Of a stretch of 64,000 nt of DNA, positions 48,825-55,952 are shown in pieces. A program made the position numbers and the translations under genes. The DNA is from a virus. The notes under the pieces were generated by a model, which ran no database searches, was not told the origin of the DNA, and saw only the letters and a program-made list of their open reading frames with translations. The stretch is from positions 18,853-82,852 of IMG/VR virus record IMGVR_UViG_3300036820_000011, one strand, 5' to 3'. The number at the start of each line of letters is the position of its first letter. The stretch's first letter is position 1.

Positions 48825-49201
48825 CGGTCTGTTCCCCTCTGTCCGTCATCGGCCGTACTGTCCGTACCGGTCCCGCTACCGGATGGTTCGCCCAGTAATG
48901 CATCGGCGATTTCCGGCCACTGGTGACCGGCCCTGCGGTGCGCCCTCAGGTGGCGGCGCATCCGCGAATCGCTCCAGGGGCCCTGTACGGGCCTCGCAGC
49001 CCCTCGCCGGTACCGGAGCCCGGGACGCAGCCCGCAGGCCGTACAGAGCCACCCTGAGGCCGTCTCACGGTGCACGGTGACCCGGACCTCCGCCGCCGGT
49101 CGGTCGGCGCGGCGGTCCAGCCGGACGGCGGCCACGACCAGGACGATCTCCACGAGGACGGCGGCCGTGGTGCCGGTGATGATCCAGACGGCGCTGCTCA
49201 C
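48821..49201 (-). CDS. Membrane protein with Cys pair, 126 aa
   Basis: GTG 49201 with AGAAGGGAA upstream. An N-terminal membrane segment (VWIITGTTAAVLVEIVLVVA), then a basic cytoplasmic part with WLCTACGLRPGLRYR and HLRAHRRAGH. Possibly a small membrane-tethered nucleic-acid-binding protein. Unrecognised. Confidence 0.65.
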   Translation of the reverse strand: MSSAVWIITGTTAAVLVEIVLVVAAVRLDRRADRPAAEVRVTVHRETASGWLCTACGLRPGLRYRRGAARPVQGPWSDSRMRRHLRAHRRAGHQWPEIADALLGEPSGSGTGTDSTADDGQRGTDR

Positions 49202-49221
49202 TGATCCAATTCCCTTCTAAA

Positions 49222-49237
49222 ACCAATGGTCATTGGT
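49222..49237. promoter_or_regulatory. 16-bp inverted repeat
   Basis: ACCAATG, a 2-base centre and CATTGGT form a perfect dyad 21 bases upstream of the leftward gene starting at 49201. It looks like an operator for a dimeric repressor. The 49202-49309 spacer has only a 22-codon frame (49230-49298) of low credibility. Confidence 0.45.
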
Positions 49238-49309
49238 CCGCTGCTTTTGTGTTTCCGGGAAGAACGGCCACGTCAACGGGGTTCCCGGCTTGATCCATGC
49301 GGGCGGCTC

Positions 49310-49585
49310 TCACAGCCCGCGCCTCCGTTCCGTGACTGTGACCGCCAGGTCGCCCGCCGCGCTGCGCCTGCTCCGCCAGGTGGCCACGGCCCGGCTGAAG
49401 CGGTCCTCCCGCCTCAGGTGGCTGCGCCGCCCATACTTCGCGAGGATCTTGCACTCCTGCCCGGCGGCGGCACCGCACTCCCAGCAGGGCACCGCGACCG
49501 CGTCGGCAGGCTTCGGGTGCTTGCGCTCCCAGTCGTCCCGGGCCCGCCGACCGATCTCCGCCGGGCTGTCCGTGCTGCTGTCCAT
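49310..49585 (-). CDS. Zinc-binding-type small protein, 91 aa
   Basis: ATG 49585. VPCWECGAAAGQECK (Cys-x2-Cys, later Cys) followed by RRSHLRREDRFSRAV. This CxxCGA..G..C...H-R pattern is common in short phage proteins and resembles a zinc knuckle. Role unknown. The inverted repeat at 49630-49715 lies just upstream. Confidence 0.7.
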   Translation of the reverse strand: MDSSTDSPAEIGRRARDDWERKHPKPADAVAVPCWECGAAAGQECKILAKYGRRSHLRREDRFSRAVATWRSRRSAAGDLAVTVTERRRGL

Positions 49586-49629
49586 CGATCTTCCTTTCCG
49601 TGGTCTTTGATCTTCCTTAACGATCGTTC

Positions 49630-49715
49630 AGTGTATAGTTGTGTAGGGTTCTCCGCTGACCCACACGCACGCACTAATTGCTGGTTCAGCGGAGAACCCT
49701 ACACAACTATACACT
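49630..49715. repeat. Perfect 30-bp inverted repeat with 26-bp spacer
   Basis: Arms 49630-49659 and 49686-49715 are perfect complements. They contain GTGTATAGTTGTGTAGGG, and the spacer is GC/CA rich. Adjacent to the left arm is the palindrome AACGATCGTT (49619-49628). It lies between the primase-helicase stop and the next leftward gene. The arms are AT-richer than flanks. It could be a terminator, replication or recombination site. No T-run downstream in the direction of transcription. Confidence 0.85.
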
Positions 49716-49723
49716 TTTGCAGG

Positions 49724-52054
49724 TCACAGCGTTTCGCCCTCTTCGGGATCTTGCAGTGAAAGTCCCATGTAACGGTTCCCCGACGACCCCCGGCGGCGTT
49801 CGTGCCCCTTGGTGACCATCGCCTCCCCGAAGGTGGTCGAATTGCCCGCATATTCGTTGTTCGCCGAGCACCACACCGCCCACGCCTGGAACAGCTCCGA
49901 CGCCTTCACCGACTGCCGGGGGACGGAGACCGTGCACTCGCCCAGGAACCGCCCCAGGGCGTCCGTGTCGGCCCGGTAGGCGGCCGTGCGCTCCGCCACC
50001 GCCCCCGGGGCCCGCAGACCCATCCTCCGGAACTCCTGGAGCCCTTCCAGGGCCCAGGCCAGGACCGCCCCGCCGTCCCGGCACAGCCGCTGCGGGAGGT
50101 CGTGGTCCTGCTCGTCCTCGGTGAAGACCCGTTCGAAGGGCACCACCCGGAGCCGCCGCCAGCAGGCCGGGTCGTCGCTCACGCGCGGCAGCTTGTTCGT
50201 GATCATGACGAGGGTGTGGGTGGGGGCGAACTCGACCGGGTCCATCCGCATCCGCCGGGCCCGGATGTCCTCACCGCCGGTCAGCCGCTTCATCGTGGAC
50301 TCATCGAACCGCCGACCTGCCTCGGTCTCCGAGATGAAGACCATGCGCGCGCCCATCAGGTCCATCCGCTCGGTGCTGTGGCCCTCGTGCTTGCTGGCGA
50401 TCAGCATCTCCGGGTCGACCTCGATCGAGTAGTCGCCGAACGCGGCCTTGACCGCGTCCCGCAAGGTGCTCTTGCCGTTCGCGCCCTCGCCGGTGAAGAT
50501 CGGCATCACGTGCTCGGTGACCCGCCCCAGCATCGCGTAGCCGACCAGGCGCTGGACGAACCGGCGGACGGCGTCGTCGGGCAGCACCTCCGCCACGAAG
50601 GCCCGGAACTCGGTGCCGTCCCCGCCCGGCGTGAACGGTGCCAGCTTCGTAATGAGGTCGTCGGGGTCCGGTGGCCGGATCTCGCCTGTGGTCAGGTCCA
50701 GCGTGCCGCCCGCCGTGTTGAACAGGTCCCCGTCGGCGTCGAGGCGCTCGGCAGCCACGGAGAACACCTCCAGCGAGGAAGCGATCTTCAGGATGCCCTC
50801 GATCCCGCCCGCCGACTCGCACTTGCGGACGTCCTGGTACAGGGCGTCCCGGGCGCGGGTCTCCAGCTCCTCCAGTCCCCGCAGGGAGGTCTTGAGGACG
50901 TCGACCACGGCCCGCACCGCGAACCGGTCCTTGTCCTCGGTCCACCGCTGGCCGTCCCACACGTGCCAGCCGACCCCGTGGGCGTGCAGCAGCCTCCCGG
51001 TGTACTGCACCGCCAGGCGCTCCGCCATCCTCAGCTGGCCCCGGTGCATCTCGTTGACGGCGTCGGGGTCCTCGTCCGCGACGGGCGGCTCGTACGGTGC
51101 GGCGGTCCCCTCGTCCAGGGAGCGCCGGATCGTCCAGGCGATCCGGGGGTCGTCGGTGCCGCGCTCCCGCACGGCCGCCAGCAGCTGCTCCTCGGCGGAC
51201 TCCCGGGAGATCCAGCCGCGCGGGATGTACTGGCCGATCATGTAGGCCATGCGGTTGGTGGTCGCGTTGCCGGTCCCCGGTGCGGCGTCGCGCACGGCCG
51301 CGACCTTCTCGGCGACCGACGCGGCGAGCCATCCCGGGACCGCGCGCCGGACTGCGGGAGCAGGTGGTGGCTGGCCGGGCTCCGGCGGCCCGGCGATGTC
51401 CTCGATGATCCCGAACTCCCGCAGCAGGCCGGTCAGCCAGCCGGGGGGCACGGCCACGGCCGCGTCCCGGACGGTCCGGTAGGCCCCCTTGCCGGAGACC
51501 GAGGGCGGGGCCACCACCTGGCCGCCGTCGCCCTTGACGTCGATGTCCGGGTAGCGGTCGCCGAACACCCGGCTGTCGCTCTTGACCGTCGTCCCGGGCG
51601 GCATCCGGAAGTAGTACTGGGTGCCGCCGCCGCCGGTCCGGACCGTGTGGGTGTCCGGCAGGTCCCCGTACTCGGTGGTCAGCGCGACCAGCGAGTCCAG
51701 GCCCTGCTTGTAGGTGCCGTCCGGGCGCAGGCCCTCGTCCACGTCCAGAACCCAGAACCCGGAGGCGGCTCCGGTGGCGATCCCGATGTTGGCGCTCCGG
51801 TGCTCTGCCCAGACGGCGGCGATCGTCTGCGGGTCGCCGGTGGCCTGCCGGGTCCAGTCGCCCAGCATCGGGTGCTTGCCCGCCGACGCGCACGCGGCCG
51901 TCCAGCTCACCCCCAGGCAGCTGCACTGTCCACGGTCGGTGATCCAGTGGACCGGCAGTACCTTCCAGCCGCGCTCCCCGTAGCCCAGTGCCGCGTACGC
52001 GCGCGGGAACTCCCGGGCGAACGCCTCCTCGTCGGTGTCGACGTCTGTGGTCAC
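49724..52054 (-). CDS. Primase-polymerase / SF3 helicase
   Basis: 776 residues from GTG 52054. N-terminal bifunctional primase-polymerase: SCLGVSWTAACASAGKHPM, GFWVLDVDEG with metal-binding Asp, TGGGGTQYYF, DVKGDGGQVVAPPS. C-terminal D5-type SF3 helicase: Walker A GEGANGKST near 520, Walker B MVFISETEAG, motif C MITNKLP. It starts and unwinds DNA during phage replication. A leader element with AAGGAGGGGG precedes it. Confidence 0.9.
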   Translation of the reverse strand: MTTDVDTDEEAFAREFPRAYAALGYGERGWKVLPVHWITDRGQCSCLGVSWTAACASAGKHPMLGDWTRQATGDPQTIAAVWAEHRSANIGIATGAASGFWVLDVDEGLRPDGTYKQGLDSLVALTTEYGDLPDTHTVRTGGGGTQYYFRMPPGTTVKSDSRVFGDRYPDIDVKGDGGQVVAPPSVSGKGAYRTVRDAAVAVPPGWLTGLLREFGIIEDIAGPPEPGQPPPAPAVRRAVPGWLAASVAEKVAAVRDAAPGTGNATTNRMAYMIGQYIPRGWISRESAEEQLLAAVRERGTDDPRIAWTIRRSLDEGTAAPYEPPVADEDPDAVNEMHRGQLRMAERLAVQYTGRLLHAHGVGWHVWDGQRWTEDKDRFAVRAVVDVLKTSLRGLEELETRARDALYQDVRKCESAGGIEGILKIASSLEVFSVAAERLDADGDLFNTAGGTLDLTTGEIRPPDPDDLITKLAPFTPGGDGTEFRAFVAEVLPDDAVRRFVQRLVGYAMLGRVTEHVMPIFTGEGANGKSTLRDAVKAAFGDYSIEVDPEMLIASKHEGHSTERMDLMGARMVFISETEAGRRFDESTMKRLTGGEDIRARRMRMDPVEFAPTHTLVMITNKLPRVSDDPACWRRLRVVPFERVFTEDEQDHDLPQRLCRDGGAVLAWALEGLQEFRRMGLRAPGAVAERTAAYRADTDALGRFLGECTVSVPRQSVKASELFQAWAVWCSANNEYAGNSTTFGEAMVTKGHERRRGSSGNRYMGLSLQDPEEGETL

Positions 52055-52057
52055 GTG

Positions 52058-52085
52058 TCCCCCTCCTTCGGTCGGTGGTCGGTGT
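52058..52085 (-). promoter_or_regulatory. Recurrent leader element, minus-strand copy
   Basis: On the minus strand ACCGACCACCGACCGAAGGA precedes the primase-helicase start by a few bases, with GGGGG in between. It is a near-consensus copy on the strand opposite to most others, so it travels with gene starts rather than with one operon. Confidence 0.5.
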
Positions 52086-52093
52086 TCGGGAGA

Positions 52094-52660
52094 CTACGCG
52101 GAGCGGGAGGCGTCGTCTGCGGTGTGCGGCGCGATCAGTGCGTCCAGTTCAGGGATGGAGACGAATACTTGATCAAGACCGTTCACGTACCTGGTCAGTT
52201 GTTTCGTACGGAGCCAGGTATTGATGCGGCACAGGGGCACTCCTGCACGCCGCGCGGCAGCAGTTCTGCGCAGGAACGGTCGCTCCGGCGGCACGTAAAC
52301 CGCTTCGGGTTCACGTACCTGACGGCGTGATCGGTACGGGATGGACCGCTGGGTGTTGACCTGCGGAGTGACAGGATCGCCGTGCCAGGGGTTCCAGCAG
52401 GCATGGACCCGGCACAGGTGGTCTATATCCAGTTCCTGTGGGAGGTCTCCACGGAGCAGGTGCCATGAAACCCGGTGCGCAGAATACACATGGCCCCAAC
52501 CAGTGCTGCACGCAGAGTAATTGGTGCGCTTCGTGTTTTTCGGTACCCAGCAGTACGGGTGCAACCCCCTGACCAGGCAGGGGACCTCGATGGACCGCAC
52601 AGTCAGGCGTTCGATCATCTGGAACGCGGTGTCGGGGATCGGACGGCCAAGGCGGCTCAC
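52094..52660 (-). CDS. HNH endonuclease
   Basis: 188 residues from GTG 52660 (overlapping the upstream stop). HNH core: YSAHRVSWHLLRGDLPQELD, then DIDHLCRVHACWNPWHGDPV and QVNTQR. The C-terminal part has an HTH-like region (RRTAAARRAGVPLCRINTWL). It resembles phage homing endonucleases and is inserted between an HTH regulator and the primase gene. Confidence 0.85.
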   Translation of the reverse strand: MSRLGRPIPDTAFQMIERLTVRSIEVPCLVRGLHPYCWVPKNTKRTNYSACSTGWGHVYSAHRVSWHLLRGDLPQELDIDHLCRVHACWNPWHGDPVTPQVNTQRSIPYRSRRQVREPEAVYVPPERPFLRRTAAARRAGVPLCRINTWLRTKQLTRYVNGLDQVFVSIPELDALIAPHTADDASRSA

Positions 52661-52878
52661 GGCGTGACGCTCTTCTCTTCGTCGGTCACCGGAATGTCCC
52701 GGCCGGTGATCCGGTCCAGCTCCAGTGTCTGGATCACGACCCGTGCACGTCGTGATCCGCGTCGGGTGTGCTTGGTCAATGTGCCGTCCGCCAGCCATCG
52801 GGCCACCGTGCGGATGTGCACCCCGGCACGTTCGGCCGCCTGCTTCTGGGTGAGGTATTGCGGGGTGTCAGGAGTCAT
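52657..52878 (-). CDS. MerR/excisionase-type HTH protein
   Basis: 73 residues. YLTQKQAAERAGVHIRTVAR then WLADGTLTKHTRRGSRRARV is the classic helix-turn-helix plus wing of excisionase/MerR-like (HTH_17) proteins. With no integrase in view, it may be a regulator rather than an excisionase. It is divergent from the strong promoter at 52908. Confidence 0.82.
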   Translation of the reverse strand: MTPDTPQYLTQKQAAERAGVHIRTVARWLADGTLTKHTRRGSRRARVVIQTLELDRITGRDIPVTDEEKSVTP

Positions 52879-52907
52879 GGGTCCACCATAGCAGTTCTCG
52901 CCAGTTA

Positions 52908-52936
52908 TTGACAGATACCGTCATGCCGAATATTCT
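52908..52936 (+). promoter_or_regulatory. Sigma-70-type promoter
   Basis: TTGACA (52908-52913) and TATTCT (52931-52936) are separated by 17 bases, near consensus for the principal actinobacterial sigma factor. The expected start is near 52943, so the first gene at 52975 has a leader that includes element D. It should drive the rightward early/replication block. A weaker divergent TATGGT -10 for the HTH gene is possible. Confidence 0.78.
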
Positions 52937-52947
52937 GGAGGGGACGC

Positions 52948-52974
52948 ACCGACCAACGACCGAAGGACTGCCCC
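52948..52974 (+). promoter_or_regulatory. Recurrent leader element, copy D
   Basis: ACCGACCAACGACCGAAGGA followed by CTGCCCC precedes ATG 52975, within the untranslated leader of the strong promoter. Nearly identical to copy B at 1123. Confidence 0.5.
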
Positions 52975-53175
52975 ATGACCGCCCAGAGGATCACCATCGC
53001 CGACCTGGCCACGGAACTCGGCCACACGCACACCCACTACGTGACCACTGCGGTCTCCGCCCTGGCGAAGCGGCACGGACCCACCCGGGTGATCGCCGAG
53101 GCCCACGGCTTCCGGCTCACCGTGCTGACCGGCTGGGGAGCCGACCAGGTGCGCAGCGCGCTGGCGACGCCGTGA
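52975..53175 (+). CDS. Small HTH-like protein, 66 aa (paralogue 1)
   Basis: ITIADLATELGHTHTHYVTT resembles a short helix-turn-helix, and the C-terminal LTGWGADQVRSAL matches LTDWGAQQVRQYF of the next gene. It is probably a DNA-binding regulator. First gene after the strong promoter. Confidence 0.7.
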   Translation: MTAQRITIADLATELGHTHTHYVTTAVSALAKRHGPTRVIAEAHGFRLTVLTGWGADQVRSALATP

Positions 53176-53381
53176 GCGCCCCGCTGACCGTGGGCGCGCT
53201 CGCCCGGGAGCTGCGCCCCGCCGACGTCCGGGACATCGGGCTGATCGTGAGGCGGCTGGTCTTCGTGTTCGGGGCGGCGGACGTGATCGCCGAACCGGGG
53301 CCCGTCCGGACCGCTGTCCTGACCGACTGGGGCGCGCAGCAGGTGCGCCAGTACTTCGACCGGAAAGGGAACGGATCATGA
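53172..53381 (+). CDS. Small HTH-like protein, 69 aa (paralogue 2)
   Basis: GTG 53172 overlaps the previous stop. LTVGALARELRPADVRDIGL and LTDWGAQQVRQYF share layout with the preceding gene, so the two look like a diverged tandem duplication. Function unknown; regulator likely. Confidence 0.68.
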   Translation: MSAPLTVGALARELRPADVRDIGLIVRRLVFVFGAADVIAEPGPVRTAVLTDWGAQQVRQYFDRKGNGS

Positions 53382-53698
53382 ACGACTACGAGCGGGCACG
53401 GGACGGCCTGGTAGCGCAGCTCCCGACTCAGATCCTGAGCAGGGACTACGTGGCCGAGTTCGAGATCGCCGTTCGTGCCGATCAGCGGGAGCAGGATATC
53501 CCGGAGATGGCAGGTGCTCGTCTCGTTACCGGGATCTACCGGGTTGAGCCGGACGAGATTGCCGGTGTCCAGGGCTCTGTCTCGCTTCGGGTTCTCGGCG
53601 GTCCGAAGAGGTACGTCCGGATCTTCGACGGCTCAGACCGCTTGGAGAACGGCTGGACCCTCTACGGGTCGGCCCTGACGCTGTGGGAGGTGTCATGA
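53378..53698 (+). CDS. Hypothetical protein, 106 aa
   Basis: ATG 53378 overlaps the previous stop (ATGA). Beta-rich, with RYVRIFDGSDRLENGWTLYG. Codon use is less GC-biased than neighbours near 53500-53640. No domain recognised. Confidence 0.7.
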   Translation: MNDYERARDGLVAQLPTQILSRDYVAEFEIAVRADQREQDIPEMAGARLVTGIYRVEPDEIAGVQGSVSLRVLGGPKRYVRIFDGSDRLENGWTLYGSALTLWEVS

Positions 53699-53949
53699 AG
53701 TTCACCATGACCCAACCGGCAGACCCGGGTACGGAGTTCGCACCGGACTGCTTCGCTGGCGACGTCGGCAGGCAGATACCGATGGACCTCGGTGGCCGCA
53801 CCGTGACGGCCACGATCACCGCTGTGAAGATCAGTGACAGCGGTCGATCGGCGGACATCACCTACGAGATCCCGGACGACGATCCGTTCGCCCGCCGACT
53901 CACCGGGTTCGGACTGCAGGGCATCAGCATCGACGGTGACCAGTCGTGA
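53695..53949 (+). CDS. Hypothetical protein, 84 aa
   Basis: ATG 53695 overlaps the previous stop. Beta-rich (RTVTATITAVKISDSGRSAD), ending GISIDGDQS. No transmembrane segment or motif recognised. Confidence 0.7.
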   Translation: MKFTMTQPADPGTEFAPDCFAGDVGRQIPMDLGGRTVTATITAVKISDSGRSADITYEIPDDDPFARRLTGFGLQGISIDGDQS

Positions 53950-54086
53950 AGTCGATGCTCGGCACCGCTCTGGCGGTCGCCGTCGTCCTCGCCGCCATCT
54001 GGTGCTTCGGCAAGGCCAGCGACCCGGCCGGGATGACCGCGCCCGCACCCTCCGTGCACGTGACCGCTCCGGCGGTGCAGCGATGA
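53946..54086 (+). CDS. Short membrane or secreted protein, 46 aa
   Basis: GTG 53946 overlaps the previous stop. KSMLGTALAVAVVLAAIWCF is a membrane anchor or signal peptide, followed by a short Pro/Ala/Thr tail. A possible small inner-membrane protein. Confidence 0.6.
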   Translation: MKSMLGTALAVAVVLAAIWCFGKASDPAGMTAPAPSVHVTAPAVQR

Positions 54087-54328
54087 CGTACGCGGACATC
54101 GTCCGCGCAGCCCTGCTGACGGACGACAGCCGGGTGTGCCGCTGCTGGCCGCACGGACCGGACGACCCGTGCCTGTGCAACGGCCGGTACGCCAGCGGCG
54201 CATCCGGCTGCTGCGCCGGGCACGAGCCTGGATGCTGCTGCGACATCGGCTGGGACTGCGAACACGCTGCCGGACAGCGCGCCGCTGGTGCGAAGTTCTG
54301 GACAGAGCTGAAGGAGGGCAGCCCGTGA
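54083..54328 (+). CDS. Cys-rich hypothetical protein, 81 aa
   Basis: ATG 54083 overlaps the previous stop. Twelve-odd residues are Cys in RVCRCWPHGPDDPCLCNGR and CCAGHEPGCCCDIGWDC, suggesting metal binding. No family recognised. Confidence 0.65.
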   Translation: MTYADIVRAALLTDDSRVCRCWPHGPDDPCLCNGRYASGASGCCAGHEPGCCCDIGWDCEHAAGQRAAGAKFWTELKEGSP

Positions 54329-54549
54329 GCACCGGCCTGGACGAGACGCTGACCGCGAAGCAGAACGCGTTCCGGCGCACGCTCTGGACCCGCGAAGAGG
54401 TGCTGGGCCTGCTGCTGCTCCAGCGCCGGGACGACGCGGCTGCGATCCGTGCGCACGTCGTGACACCCGGCCACTGCGCGGGCTGTGACATGGCGAACGT
54501 CATCGCTGATGAGATCGACCCGACGACCAACGGAGGAACCGGTGCCTGA
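54325..54549 (+). CDS. Small helical protein, 74 aa
   Basis: GTG 54325 overlaps the previous stop. Mostly helical (TREEVLGLLLLQRRDDAAAI) with CAGC near the C-terminus. Its last codons hold the GGAGG for the next gene. Unrecognised. Confidence 0.65.
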   Translation: MSTGLDETLTAKQNAFRRTLWTREEVLGLLLLQRRDDAAAIRAHVVTPGHCAGCDMANVIADEIDPTTNGGTGA

Positions 54550-54922
54550 CACCCGCTACCTGCCCCGTCCCGCCGACCCGCCGGACACGGAGTTCCGCGA
54601 GACCGAGGGCGGCGGCCACGCCCTGGTCCTGGAGTACGCTCCCGGCCACGCCCTGATGATCGAGTACGGGGACTGCTCGTTCTCCATGGTCTGCCAGTGC
54701 TTCCAGGTCATCGCCCGGGACCTGCGGCCGGACCGGTCCTGGTTCGGGCCGGTGAACCGGTGGCTGGCGCATGCGCCCGGGACTCCTACGGGTGCGGTCA
54801 TGAGCGGCCACTGCCAGTGCGGCCGGACTCTGGCCATGGCGGGTTCGACCATAGAGGTCCGGTTGGCCGCCGTCTGCCGGGCCTGGGAGCACCACACGAT
54901 AACAGGAGGAACCGATGCCTGA
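54542..54922 (+). CDS. Hypothetical protein, 126 aa
   Basis: GTG 54542, within the end of the previous gene. Mixed fold with Cys (CQCFQ, CQCGRTLA) that might bind zinc. No known domain. Overlaps the next gene by 8 bases. Confidence 0.7.
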   Translation: MPDTRYLPRPADPPDTEFRETEGGGHALVLEYAPGHALMIEYGDCSFSMVCQCFQVIARDLRPDRSWFGPVNRWLAHAPGTPTGAVMSGHCQCGRTLAMAGSTIEVRLAAVCRAWEHHTITGGTDA

Positions 54923-55397
54923 GCAGCGGGAACTGACCGCCGAGGACATCGAGCTCCTGACCGCGCTCATGCTCCCGGTCAGAGAGGCGCTTGAGGAGTG
55001 GACCCGGGTGGTGCACACAGCCGCCGAGGCGTTCGCCACCGCAGTCACCATGGTCACAATCGAGTGGAGCCGGTTCGTCCAGGAGAACCAGGCTGTGCTG
55101 GCGGCGGTCTCCCCCGCTCCGGAGGAGCGGTACTGCCCGTCCCGGATGCGGCACCTCTCGCACGTGTGGACCGACAGCACCGGTACCTACGGCTGTCCCG
55201 GCTGGTCGAGCCCCGGCAGCGATGCCATGCACTGGACCCCGCCGGAGGGCCCTGAGGCCGTGTCGATGGACTTCCCGTCCGTGCGCGACTGCCTGGAGCC
55301 GTACGACCACGACGCCCACACCTGGACGTCCCGGGGTACCGAGTACTGGTGCACCAGTCGGTCGCGGCCTTCGGACGGTATCCGTGAACGAGGCTGA
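54915..55397 (+). CDS. Hypothetical protein, 160 aa
   Basis: ATG 54915 with AGGAGG upstream. The N-terminal half is a long amphipathic helix (REALEEWTRVVHTAAEAFAT). The C-terminal half is Pro/Ser/Cys rich with Trp (HLSHVWTDSTGTYGCPGW). No family recognised. Confidence 0.7.
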   Translation: MPEQRELTAEDIELLTALMLPVREALEEWTRVVHTAAEAFATAVTMVTIEWSRFVQENQAVLAAVSPAPEERYCPSRMRHLSHVWTDSTGTYGCPGWSSPGSDAMHWTPPEGPEAVSMDFPSVRDCLEPYDHDAHTWTSRGTEYWCTSRSRPSDGIRERG

Positions 55398-55683
55398 TCC
55401 CAAGGAACTGCTGCCGCTGCGGCAGCTGGTCTACCACGAGATCCGGTCCCGGCCGGTCATGCTGACCGATCCGGGCATCGCCGACCTGGCGGCCCGGATC
55501 GCCGTGGCGACCGCCGTCTGGATGGGGAAGGTCGTCGGCAGGACCGAGGACCTCGCCCCGGGCGACCCGGTGCCGGACCCGCACCGCTGCGCCGGGTGCG
55601 GGGAGCCCTACACGGAGACGAAGCACGGCCGGGCCTGCCTGCACCTGGCCGCCTGCGCCCGGCTGGCCGGACGGACGCTGTGA
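55384..55683 (+). CDS. Hypothetical protein with Cys motif, 99 aa
   Basis: GTG 55384, overlapping the previous 3' end by 14 bases. Helical N-terminus and HRCAGCGEPYTETKHGRACL with two CxxC-like groups, plus CLHLAAC, resembling a zinc ribbon. Function unknown. Confidence 0.68.
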   Translation: MNEADPKELLPLRQLVYHEIRSRPVMLTDPGIADLAARIAVATAVWMGKVVGRTEDLAPGDPVPDPHRCAGCGEPYTETKHGRACLHLAACARLAGRTL

Positions 55684-55871
55684 GGTCCGGCGGTCCGGAA
55701 CGGGACGACCTGGTGGCGGCCCTGGCCGCCCGCCGCCACCGGGACAGCGCACTGCTTGAGGCGGTCGGTGTGCTGGAGCGGCTGATCGCCGATCCGTTCT
55801 TCGCCGAGGACGTGAAGGGACTGCGGATCGCCGTGTCCGCCGTGAAACGGATGCGGGAGAACGACGTCTGA
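55680..55871 (+). CDS. Small helical protein, 63 aa
   Basis: GTG 55680 overlaps the previous stop. Helical and charged (LLEAVGVLERLIADPFFAED). Last of the small-gene string before polA. Unrecognised. Confidence 0.65.
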   Translation: MRSGGPERDDLVAALAARRHRDSALLEAVGVLERLIADPFFAEDVKGLRIAVSAVKRMRENDV

Positions 55872-55881
55872 TCAGCGTTCG

Positions 55882-55905
55882 GAGTCTGCCCGATCGGGTA
55901 GACTC
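55882..55905. promoter_or_regulatory. Palindrome before polA
   Basis: A 24-bp palindrome (GAGTCTGCCCGA against TCGGGTAGACTC, one imperfect pair) lies 48 bases before the polA ATG. The AT-rich TTAATTAA (55914-55921) follows. It could be an operator or a leader hairpin. Confidence 0.5.
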
Positions 55906-55925
55906 TGAATTAGTTAATTAACGAT

Positions 55926-55952
55926 ACGACCACTGACCTGGGAGAACATCGC
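55926..55952 (+). promoter_or_regulatory. Recurrent leader element, copy E
   Basis: ACGACCACTGACCTGGGAGA then ACATCGC runs to the polA ATG. It differs from consensus by a T in CACTGACC, and contains the ribosome binding site GGGAGA. Confidence 0.5.

Noticed and set aside
49230-49478. 82-codon minus-strand frame over the end of the zinc-type gene
   Set aside because: It is a shadow of the 49310-49585 gene in another frame; the sequence is Arg/Gly-rich without motifs.
49630-49715. Reading the 30-bp inverted repeat as an ordinary intrinsic terminator
   Set aside because: There is no T-run on the leftward transcript side; the TTTT lies on the other side. The structure is far longer than needed. 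It is kept as an unexplained repeat.
49802-52330. Long plus-strand open frame of 842 codons opposite the primase-helicase gene
   Set aside because: It is antisense to a gene with clear primase and SF3 motifs. Long open antisense frames are common at this GC content, and its translation is Arg/Gly/Pro-rich with no domain.
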